Shown piece by piece: positions 1 through 9,658 of a stretch of DNA of 64,000 nucleotides (position 1 is its first letter; every line of letters starts with the position of its first letter). The translations under genes and the position numbers were made by a program. The stretch spans positions 37,501-101,500 of the forward strand of contig CACOFZ010000001.1 in assembly GCA_902626605.1 (NCBI GenBank), given 5' to 3'. Under the pieces are notes generated by a model. It ran no database searches. It was not told where the DNA came from and worked only from the letters and a program-made list of their open reading frames with translations. Source of the DNA: an uncultured PS1 clade bacterium (GTDB lineage: Bacteria; Pseudomonadota; Alphaproteobacteria; MED-G09).

Positions 1-1705
<1,705 letters not shown>

Positions 1706-1712
1706 CGATCTC

Positions 1713-1738
1713 ATTATCAATTTTCATCTATTGATAAT
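1713..1738 (+). other. Hairpin in the 23S-5S spacer
   Basis: ATTATCAA at 1713-1720 and TTGATAAT at 1731-1738 form a perfect 8-bp stem with a 10-base loop just past the 23S 3' end. It is probably a processing or spacer structure of the rRNA precursor. There is no long U-tract, so it is not an obvious terminator. The role is inferred from position only. Confidence 0.4.
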
Positions 1739-1770
1739 TATTAGAACAGATAAAATATTCTACTTTATTT

Positions 1771-1916
1771 AAATGTAATTTATTGGCTTGGTGATTTTAG
1801 CGAGAAGCCTGCACACGATCCCATCCCGAACTCGACCGTTAAACTTCTCAGCGCTGATGGTACTGCATCTTAAGGTGTGGGAGAGTAAGTCGTTGCCAGG
1901 CCTATAAATTACATTT
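1771..1916 (+). repeat. 13-bp inverted repeat bracketing the 5S rRNA gene
   Basis: AAATGTAATTTAT at 1771-1783 is the exact reverse complement of ATAAATTACATTT at 1904-1916. The two arms sit immediately outside the 5S gene and continue its helix I almost without a break. In the precursor RNA they would give a long double-stranded stem suited to endonucleolytic release of pre-5S. The complementarity is seen directly; the processing role is inferred. Confidence 0.8.
1785..1902 (+). rRNA. rrf: 5S ribosomal RNA
   Basis: This is an alphaproteobacterial-type 5S of about 118 bases with the conserved core GATCCCATCCCGAACTCG and the GATGGTACTGCATCTTAAGG region. Terminal helix I forms between GGCTTGG at the 5' end and CCAGGCC at the 3' end with one G-U pair. 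It lies about 80 bases past the 23S end and 46 bases before the initiator tRNA, the usual alphaproteobacterial operon order. Mature ends are estimated from the helix and may differ by a base or two. Confidence 0.95.
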
Positions 1917-1948
1917 GAACTCTTTACAGTGTAACTAGCCTAAATTGA

Positions 1949-2025
<77 letters not shown>

Positions 2026-2110
2026 ACCTAACTAATTTTTTAATTTTTTGTCATAAAGTCGCATTCATTTTTTTTCTCAAAATTGTTAAAAGAATAATAG
2101 GTAAAATATT

Positions 2111-2830
2111 ATGTCAGAAAAAATTATAATAATAGGATCTAGTGGAGCTATAGGAAGCGCATTTGTTGATTTTTATAAATCTCAAAACCCCAATAATTTT
2201 ATTTACTCCTTATCTAGGTCAAACCCTGAAAATGATGTTGAAAATAATAAAAACTTTTTCATAGATTTTGAAAATGAAACATCAATATCTGAAGCAGCAG
2301 CTTTTTGTTCAAGTGATGGTCCATTCGATAAAGTAATTATAGCCACAGGCATATTGCATCAAGATGAAATTAACCCCGAAAAATCATATAGGGGTCTCCA
2401 AAAAAATAATATGGATAAAATTTTCTCGATAAATACATTTGGCCCCACAATTGCTGCAAGATACTTTATTCCTTTATTAAGAAAAGATGAAAAATCTTTT
2501 TTAGGCCTATTGTCAGCAAGAGTAGGAAGCATTTCAGATAATAAAATTGGCGGCTGGTATTCATACAGATCTTCTAAAGCTGCTCTCAATATGATTATAA
2601 AAAGCCTAAGTATTGAAGTTGCAAGAAACAATAAAAATTTAATTATAGCTGGTTTACACCCAGGTACAGTTGATAGCAATCTATCAAGTCCCTTTCAATC
2701 AAACGTTCCTGATGGAAAGCTCTTTACTCCAAAATATTCTGTTGAATGCCTAGCAAAAGTAATTGATAATTTAGAACAAAAAGATAGTGGAAATATCTTT
2801 GCTTGGGATGGTCAGAAGATCGATTTCTAA
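2111..2830 (+). CDS. Short-chain dehydrogenase/reductase (SDR)
   Basis: This 239-residue Rossmann protein is of classical SDR size. The nucleotide-binding glycines are at residues 9, 12 and 15 (GSSGAIG). The catalytic set is Ser140, Tyr152 and Lys156 (YRSSK). The substrate is not predictable from sequence; the protein resembles the C-factor-like group. Its stop codon overlaps the start of the photolyase gene (TAATG), so the two are translationally coupled and share an mRNA. It is the first protein gene after the rRNA operon, about 85 bases past tRNA-fMet. Confidence 0.85.
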   Translation: MSEKIIIIGSSGAIGSAFVDFYKSQNPNNFIYSLSRSNPENDVENNKNFFIDFENETSISEAAAFCSSDGPFDKVIIATGILHQDEINPEKSYRGLQKNNMDKIFSINTFGPTIAARYFIPLLRKDEKSFLGLLSARVGSISDNKIGGWYSYRSSKAALNMIIKSLSIEVARNNKNLIIAGLHPGTVDSNLSSPFQSNVPDGKLFTPKYSVECLAKVIDNLEQKDSGNIFAWDGQKIDF

Positions 2831-4263
2831 TGAGTAATGATGCTTTAAATATTCATTGGTTTAGACAAGATCTTCGCTTAGAGGATAATCCATCACTCTG
2901 CGAGGCTATAAGTAAGGGTCGTGTACTTCCAATTTATATACTTGATGATATAAATTCAGCTAAAGATAAACTCGGCTCTGCTAGTAGATGGTGGCTCCAT
3001 CATTCATTGGTTAGTCTTAATAAAAGTCTTGAAGGTAGACTATCTATCTATAGTGGAGATGCTTTAGAGATAATTAAAGATATTACAAAAAAGCATAATA
3101 TAAGTAGCGTTAGTTGGAATAGATGTTACGAACCTTGGAGAATAAATAGAGATAAGAAAATCAAAATTGAGCTTGAAAAAAGTGGGGTTGAGGTAAATAC
3201 CTTCAATGGCTCTTTGCTCTGGGAACCGTTTAATATTCTTAAAAGTGACGGTACGCCTTATAGGGTTTTTAGTCCTTATTACAGAAAAGGCTGTTTAAAT
3301 GCTCCTCCTCCCAGAAAACCTCTAGATAAACCAGATTTAGGTTCGTTAATTGATGTTACGGAACAATCATTGTCTGTTAATGATTTAGATTTAATTCCTA
3401 AAATAAAATGGTTTGATCAAATGGAAAACCTATGGGTCCCCGGAGAAGATGGCGCTATAAAAAAATTACATGAATTTCTTGATAATGGTTTACTCGGTTA
3501 TAAGGAGGGTAGAAACTTTCCTTCGCAGAAAAACGTATCACAACTTTCACCTCATATTCATTTGGGAGAAATTTCACCAAACAAAGTTTGGTATTCTGCT
3601 CAGCTAAAGGAGAGTGTAGATGGCATTGAAAAAGATTTAGCTCATTTTTTAAGCGAACTTGGTTGGCGTGAGTTTTCCTATAATCTTCTTTATCATTTTC
3701 CTTCGCTTCCTAGAGAAAATCTTCAAAAGAAATTTGATAATTTTCCTTGGCAAAAAAACGAAAAATTTTCAGAAAAATGGAAAAAAGGTCTAACTGGTTA
3801 TCCAATAGTCGATGCTGGAATGAGAGAATTATGGCAAACAGGCTATATGCACAATAGAGTCAGAATGATAGTTGGCTCATTTCTTGTCAAAAACCTCTTA
3901 CTTCATTGGCATGAAGGGGAAGAGTGGTTTTGGGATTGTCTCATCGATGCTGATTTAGCAAGTAATAGCGCAAGCTGGCAATGGGTAGCAGGTTCTGGTG
4001 CAGATGCAGCTCCATATTTTAGAATTTTTAATCCTATCAGCCAGGGTATAAAGTTTGATCCTGAGGGGGAATATACCAAGAAATTTTTGCCAGAACTAAA
4101 GGATTTGCCAATTAAATATCTTTACAATCCGTGGGAGGCACCCGCTGATATTTTAGAGCAAGCTAATGTTAAGCTTGGCGAAAATTATCCTGAACCAATT
4201 GTTGATTTAAAAGAGTCTCGGGAGAAAGCTCTAAATGCTTTCGATCAAATTAGAATTAAATAA
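2830..4263 (+). CDS. phrB: Class I deoxyribodipyrimidine photolyase/cryptochrome
   Basis: This 477-residue flavoprotein would repair UV-induced pyrimidine dimers with light. It starts HWFRQDLRLEDNPSL, the N-terminal antenna domain. The C-terminal FAD-binding half carries GYKEGRNFPSQ, LSPHIHLGEISP, WREFSYNLLYHFP, TGYPIVDAGMREL, MHNRVRMIVGSFL and NSASWQWVAGSGADAAPYFR, all hallmarks of class I CPD photolyases. The ATG at 2830 overlaps the SDR stop and fits the family N-terminus; a start at 2803 would add nine unrelated residues. The 3' end overlaps the convergent metzincin gene by 8 bases, leaving no room for a terminator. Confidence 0.95.
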   Translation: MSNDALNIHWFRQDLRLEDNPSLCEAISKGRVLPIYILDDINSAKDKLGSASRWWLHHSLVSLNKSLEGRLSIYSGDALEIIKDITKKHNISSVSWNRCYEPWRINRDKKIKIELEKSGVEVNTFNGSLLWEPFNILKSDGTPYRVFSPYYRKGCLNAPPPRKPLDKPDLGSLIDVTEQSLSVNDLDLIPKIKWFDQMENLWVPGEDGAIKKLHEFLDNGLLGYKEGRNFPSQKNVSQLSPHIHLGEISPNKVWYSAQLKESVDGIEKDLAHFLSELGWREFSYNLLYHFPSLPRENLQKKFDNFPWQKNEKFSEKWKKGLTGYPIVDAGMRELWQTGYMHNRVRMIVGSFLVKNLLLHWHEGEEWFWDCLIDADLASNSASWQWVAGSGADAAPYFRIFNPISQGIKFDPEGEYTKKFLPELKDLPIKYLYNPWEAPADILEQANVKLGENYPEPIVDLKESREKALNAFDQIRIK

Positions 4264-5776
4264 TATACATATCAGCGTATATACCATTTTCAGATGATGA
4301 TAAGTTTAGGACATCATTTATTCCAAAAGTTTTTGCAAATTCTGAAAAAGTTAAATCTTGACCTGGTGTCCCATCAACCTTGTTTCCACCAACATTATAA
4401 GTAAAACTATCTGCTTTACTAATTGTGATCTCTCTTCCATTCTCAAGCGTAAGACGAGCAGCATTTTTAGTAAACAATGTTTTATCAATATATGTATTAG
4501 ATGGAATTTGAATAGTATTAGTACCCTCTGTATCAGTAATTGAAACCTTGCCTTTTTCCGGTAAGAGTTGGGAAACGAAATACGTATCGTCACCTTTTAA
4601 TCCTCTGTAGGTTTTTGCCTGTCCATCAAGAATAATAATATTATCGCCATCATTAAAATTAAGTGTACCTGACAAAACATCTTTAGTATGGGCCTTTAAA
4701 GTATTTTTAGAGTCATCAAGAGAAGTCGATAACGAATATTTTAAGTAAGGGTCTATTTTTAATCCTGTTGTTATTTGTCCATTGTCATTTGGATATTCAG
4801 CAGCAGAATTTGGAACATTTATTTCAACAGTTCTGTCAGTGAATATAATTTCACTGAAACCAATATATGTATCTTCCCCTGTATCAGGGTGTTGAACTGT
4901 AAACTTACCTGTCGATCCTTGGAGCCTATAAATAGAGTTATTATTTTCATCTCTTTGATCTAGATTTTCCTCCACATCTGCATATGATAAATTAATAGAG
5001 ACAGATGTATCTTCTCCCTCTGCTAAGAATACCTCTGCTCTTGGATTACCACCTGAATCTCGATCAGCTAGTTTAGTGTAGGGAGTTAATAATAGGATTG
5101 GTGGTATTTCATCAGCTTTCCCCCATATCTCCTCTAAAGCCTTAACATCAACTTCAGAATACCAAGTATAAATATTCCCTGCAGAATCTCTTGCTGAATA
5201 TTCCATTACGCTATCAGTTGGGCTAATTTCATTACTATTATCTGTTGCCCAATCACCATCACCCTTATCCCATGGATGTTCCAGTCCTAGAGCATGACCC
5301 ATTTCGTGAAGATAAATTTTTGTCCAGTCATCTTTTTCTTCTTGACTGAGTTCATCCCCTGTTTTTGCACGTTGAGCTCTATCTCCATCTAGACGATACC
5401 ATTCACTGTGACCCATTATCATTGTAAAGGCATTATAAATAGGGCCGTCTGTCAAATAATTTTCAGGAGGCTTATCTCCATTGACACTGAATTGATTACT
5501 ATTTGAAGCATAAACAAACATAAATGATTTAGATGGATCAGATACTTCTTTTATAGTTACACCAAAATCTTCAGTAATCCTTGAATTAATGGCTCGCATA
5601 TTAGTTAATTGCCACTCTTGAAAGTTTTCATCTACATATTCAGTATCACCAAAGGATGAGGGTATTTCATCACCTTTTTTTGCAATATAGATTTTAAAAT
5701 TATTACCATGTGAGGCGCGAATAAAGAGTTCTAAGGGCCCCATTTTGAGATCTTCGGATGTAATTTCATTTACCAT
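4256..5776 (-). CDS. Metzincin-type zinc metalloprotease with shared export C-terminus
   Basis: This is a 506-residue protein. The metzincin zinc site HEMGHALGLEHP places ligands at His157, His161 and His167 with catalytic Glu158, and a Met-turn follows at Met191 (SVMEY), as in serralysin/M10 proteases. No Sec signal peptide is seen. Residues from about 345 to 506 form the same domain that ends the two upstream giant proteins, closing in ADMYII. Classical GGxGxD repeats are almost absent here. It probably leaves the cell by a type I secretion system, but no such transporter is in the window. It lies 25 bases after the 953-residue gene and is the last of the minus-strand run. The substrate is unknown. 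Confidence 0.85.
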   Translation of the reverse strand: MVNEITSEDLKMGPLELFIRASHGNNFKIYIAKKGDEIPSSFGDTEYVDENFQEWQLTNMRAINSRITEDFGVTIKEVSDPSKSFMFVYASNSNQFSVNGDKPPENYLTDGPIYNAFTMIMGHSEWYRLDGDRAQRAKTGDELSQEEKDDWTKIYLHEMGHALGLEHPWDKGDGDWATDNSNEISPTDSVMEYSARDSAGNIYTWYSEVDVKALEEIWGKADEIPPILLLTPYTKLADRDSGGNPRAEVFLAEGEDTSVSINLSYADVEENLDQRDENNNSIYRLQGSTGKFTVQHPDTGEDTYIGFSEIIFTDRTVEINVPNSAAEYPNDNGQITTGLKIDPYLKYSLSTSLDDSKNTLKAHTKDVLSGTLNFNDGDNIIILDGQAKTYRGLKGDDTYFVSQLLPEKGKVSITDTEGTNTIQIPSNTYIDKTLFTKNAARLTLENGREITISKADSFTYNVGGNKVDGTPGQDLTFSEFAKTFGINDVLNLSSSENGIYADMYII

Positions 5777-5801
5777 ATGATCGTACCAAAAATAATTAAA
5801 T

Positions 5802-6735
5802 TTATATTATATATAAATCAGAAATTTCGCCAGTTTGCGCACTAGAAGAATTAAGAATATCGTAAACACCAAATACTTCAGCAAATTCGGTAAAGGTTAA
5901 GTCAGTACCTTTATCACCTTTGGTAATATTACCTCCAACATTATAAGAAAATTTATCAGCACCACTGATGGTAATCTCGCGTCCATCCTCAAGTGTTAAA
6001 CGTGCTGCGTTTTTGGTAAATAGAGATTTATCGATATAGGTATTGGTTGGAAGTTGAATTGTGTTTGATCCTTCTGTATCGGTAATGGATACTTTTCCAC
6101 TTTTTGGTAATAGCTGTGAAACAAAATAAGTATCATCACCTTCTAACCCACGATAGGTTTTTCCTTGGCCATCAAGAATGATAATATTATCACCTTTATT
6201 AAAATTTAGAGTTCCAGAGAGCACATCTTCCGTATGCGCTGATAGAATATTTTCCGATGTATCAATTGTTTCGGAAAGTTGATATTTTAATGAAGTCTTT
6301 GACAGTGTTTTATCAGAAAATTGCATTTTTTCGATACTTGTAAGAGTGTCTGAACCCTCATTTGTAATGCCTTCGGAAGGGGAGGTATGAACCACACTAA
6401 TTGTTCCGATATCATTAGTTGTTAATGTATAAGCAGAGGATAAATCTTTATAAATAGCAGTATCAACACCTATACCACCATCAATAATATCGTTCCCAGC
6501 GCCACCTTCTATACTGTCTTTTCCAGCATACCCAAAAGCTGTTTCATCACCTTCTCGGAGAATAATGGTATCATTTCCAGAGTAACCATGAACTTTGGTG
6601 AAAGGTGCAAAGGTTTTTAATCCTGCCTCCTTTCCCTCAGCTAGATAGTGCTCAAGACCTGTTACATAAGACCCAGTGTCAATCGCTTCTTTAGCAGATG
6701 AATTTTCATTTAAATAATATTGTTCATTAAATCCT
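5802..6735 (-). repeat. Direct repeat, copy A (3' part of copy-2 exoprotein gene)
   Basis: The DNA here matches 8725-9658 at a constant offset of 2923 bases with no visible insertion or deletion. It encodes the shared module, RTX repeats and C-terminal export-type domain. Upstream of about 6735 the two genes diverge sharply. The pattern indicates tandem duplication, with the end either kept uniform by conversion or under stronger constraint. Confidence 0.8.
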
Positions 6736-8663
6736 GGAGCACCTTGTTCAGCAGTATCTATTGAATAATTTGGCCCTGTTCCAATTTCAGATACCATTTC
6801 ATATAAATAAAAAGATAATTCGGACTGTTCATTTATTATATTAGAGTTGAATGTTATAAAATCTAGTTTTTTATTATTATCAAAATCCCCATAAATATAT
6901 GGTGTTCCCTTTAGATTCTGTAATGCTATTTCATCAATTGCAAATCTACTTTCTCCATCATTAAAATATATTACAGGGGTGGCAACCCCAATCCGGCTAC
7001 CAACAATATCCATATGATTATCATTATTTACATCATATAGCTGCCATGGTTCACGCCATTGCGACTGATATGCATCTTGTCTAGAATTCTCGGGTATTGT
7101 TTCTGTTACATCGGTAAAATTTCCGGAACCATTATTGTTTAAAATTTGTATATAATTACCCGCATAGTAAGGTTCATATCTTGACCATAAAATAGCTAAA
7201 TCTAAATCTCCATCATGATCAAAATCATTTGGAAATGTTATTAAATGAAGTTGATTTCCCTTTCCATAAATAGAGTCTGGTAATGAAATGTAGGAGTCTT
7301 TATTAAATGATCCATTATTATTTATAAATACTAAGCTCGATGTACTTCCATGACCAAATCCAGCTATTAAATCTGCATATTGATCGCCATTAATATCTGC
7401 CAATGCAGCATCTATTAAAAGGTTGTTGGTGTTATTACCTGAAGGCCAATTTATAAGAGTTTCATAGAAGTCACTTCTATTTATTTCAAAAGTTCCATCT
7501 TCTTGTTGTAATAATTCATAAGGATTCTTACCTGACCAATTTCCTACAAAAACATCATCCCTTCCGTCACCATTAATATCTCCAACACCCATAGAATGAG
7601 CATCTACAGAATATGGTTGGTTTGGAGTTGAGTCTGGTAGAGTTGGAATTATATCGCTTTTTTCTATAGTTGAGTTAATTGGTAGGATTAAATGTAGCTC
7701 TGCATCAGGAACACTACTATTTGGATTACTCCTTTCTGATTCCTCATCAGTATCATGCGCAACAGAAATAACAGATAATTCGCCTGACTTTACTAATTGG
7801 ATTTTTTCAGCTCTTCTTGCACCTGTAGTAAACGGCATTTTGTCTATAACTGATTGGTCATATTTTAATTTACCGTCTGAAGTTATAAAGGTAATAAACG
7901 ATGTAGTTCCATCTACCCCAGTTCCATAACCTTTGGACATTGGAAATATTGGATCCTCAATCCCATCGTCATTAATGTCTAATAAGAAAGAGGATTGAGG
8001 CCATAAACTTACAAGCTTTTCAGGATATTCTACACCCGCATAAATATAAGAAGGCGCCATAGTGGCGTCTGTAAAGGAATGAAGCACCTCTTTTTCATTT
8101 GCCTTTAAGTTTTTAGAGTAAAAAGTAAGATCTATAGTGTTATTGTCTTCCCAAAATTTTGCATATCTGACATTTGTAAGAATATCCTTTGTTGAATTTC
8201 CTTCGATATGAATTTCTTCACCGACCAGTGTTATTGAATAGTCTGAGGATTTTTTTCCATAATAAATAACTCTATCACTACCTCCGCCACCATCAACTAT
8301 ATTAGAGCCTCCATTAAGCCAAAAATCCTCTTTATTGCTTGTTCCATAAATTGTGGTGTTATGGTTTGAGTCAGTATGTATTGAAGTTGCGCCCGAGATT
8401 GTATCTTGAGTACCAAAACCATCATCGGATATTCCATCTTTAAGATTTACAGTTATATCTTGTGAACCAGTACCCCCACTTATTCTGTAAGAAAAATTTG
8501 TTCCAGAAATATTATCATTTCCTTCACTAGTCCTCACTTCTTGTGAACTACTTACATTTGTGATTGTGTCGTTACCAGAGCCTGAATTTATATTTTTGAT
8601 GTCCGTGTCTAATTGTGAGGCATCAATTAAATCATCTTCATCTGTTCCAAAATAATCAGCCAT
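5802..8663 (-). CDS. Giant RTX/VCBS exoprotein (copy 2)
   Basis: The 953-residue protein begins MADYFGTDEDDLIDAS without a Sec signal. Domain order: RTX-like calcium-binding turns (SGSGNDTITN, GGGGSDRVIY) over about the first 150 residues; a central propeller of FG-GAP/VCBS blades with calcium loops such as DINGDGRDD, DINGDQYAD, DFDHDGDLD and DVNNDNHMD; a FNEQYYLNENSSAKEAID module followed by an HYLAEGKEAG stretch; RTX repeats GYSGNDT and GGAGNDIIDGG; and a C-terminal domain of about 160 residues ending SDLYII. It looks like an extracellular, calcium-stabilised adhesion or binding protein. It is a tandem paralogue of the next gene upstream. The substrate or ligand is unknown. Confidence 0.85.
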   Translation of the reverse strand: MADYFGTDEDDLIDASQLDTDIKNINSGSGNDTITNVSSSQEVRTSEGNDNISGTNFSYRISGGTGSQDITVNLKDGISDDGFGTQDTISGATSIHTDSNHNTTIYGTSNKEDFWLNGGSNIVDGGGGSDRVIYYGKKSSDYSITLVGEEIHIEGNSTKDILTNVRYAKFWEDNNTIDLTFYSKNLKANEKEVLHSFTDATMAPSYIYAGVEYPEKLVSLWPQSSFLLDINDDGIEDPIFPMSKGYGTGVDGTTSFITFITSDGKLKYDQSVIDKMPFTTGARRAEKIQLVKSGELSVISVAHDTDEESERSNPNSSVPDAELHLILPINSTIEKSDIIPTLPDSTPNQPYSVDAHSMGVGDINGDGRDDVFVGNWSGKNPYELLQQEDGTFEINRSDFYETLINWPSGNNTNNLLIDAALADINGDQYADLIAGFGHGSTSSLVFINNNGSFNKDSYISLPDSIYGKGNQLHLITFPNDFDHDGDLDLAILWSRYEPYYAGNYIQILNNNGSGNFTDVTETIPENSRQDAYQSQWREPWQLYDVNNDNHMDIVGSRIGVATPVIYFNDGESRFAIDEIALQNLKGTPYIYGDFDNNKKLDFITFNSNIINEQSELSFYLYEMVSEIGTGPNYSIDTAEQGAPGFNEQYYLNENSSAKEAIDTGSYVTGLEHYLAEGKEAGLKTFAPFTKVHGYSGNDTIILREGDETAFGYAGKDSIEGGAGNDIIDGGIGVDTAIYKDLSSAYTLTTNDIGTISVVHTSPSEGITNEGSDTLTSIEKMQFSDKTLSKTSLKYQLSETIDTSENILSAHTEDVLSGTLNFNKGDNIIILDGQGKTYRGLEGDDTYFVSQLLPKSGKVSITDTEGSNTIQLPTNTYIDKSLFTKNAARLTLEDGREITISGADKFSYNVGGNITKGDKGTDLTFTEFAEVFGVYDILNSSSAQTGEISDLYII

Positions 8664-8724
8664 AGTAAATCTCTTGAATTATTTTAGGTTATATAAAATT
8701 TAAAAACTGTAAATATTAAATTTT

Positions 8725-9658
8725 TTATATTATGTACATATCTGAAATTTCACCTGTCTGTGCACCAGATGAATTAAGAATATCGTAAACACCAAATACT
8801 TCAGCAAATTCAGTAAAAGTTAAATCCGTACCTTTTGTTCCGTCAGTTATATTACCTCCAACATTATAAGAAAATTTATCAGCACCACTGATGGTAATCT
8901 CGCGTTCATCCTCAAGTGTTAAACGTGCTGCGTTTTTGGTAAATAGAGATTTATCAACATAAGTATTGGACGGAATTTGAATTATATTTGATCCTTCCGT
9001 ATCGGTAATGGAGACTTTTCCATTTTTTGGTAAAAGTTGTGAAACAAAATAAGTATCATTACCTTCTAACCCACGATAGGTTTTTCCTTGGCCATCAAGA
9101 ATAATAATATTATCACCTTTGTTGAAATTTAGAGTTCCGGAAAGCACATCTTCCGTATGTGCTGAAAGTATGTTTTCTGATGTATCAACCGTTTCCGATA
9201 GTTGATATTTTAATGAAGTCTTTGATAGTGTTTTATCAGAAAATTGCATTTTTTCGATGCTTGTTAAAGTATCAGACCCCTCATCCGTAAAGCCTTCGGA
9301 AGGAGAGGTATGAGTCACACTAACCGTTCCGTCATCATTGGCTTTTAAAGTATAAGCAGATGATGAATCTCTATAAATGGCTGTATCAGCACCTTTACCA
9401 CCATCAATAATATCGTTACCAGCTCCACCTTCAATAGTATCTTTTCCAGCATACCCAAAAGCTGTTTCATCGCCCTCACGTAAAATAATTGTATCATCGC
9501 CTGAATACCCATGGACTTTTGTGAATGGTGCAAAGGTTTTTAGTCCTGCCTCCTTTCCTTCAGCTAGATAATGCTCAAGACCTGTTGCATAAGTTCCAGC
9601 ATCAACTGCTTCTTTGGCAGATGAGTTTTCATTAAGATAATACTTTTCATTAAATCCA
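8725..9658 (-). repeat. Direct repeat, copy B (3' part of copy-1 exoprotein gene)
   Basis: This is the partner of the repeat at 5802-6735, at a constant offset of 2923 bases. Long exactly matching stretches are visible, for example around the codons for the LDGQGKTYRGLEG motif. Such a repeat can recombine and delete or fuse the two genes. Confidence 0.8.
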
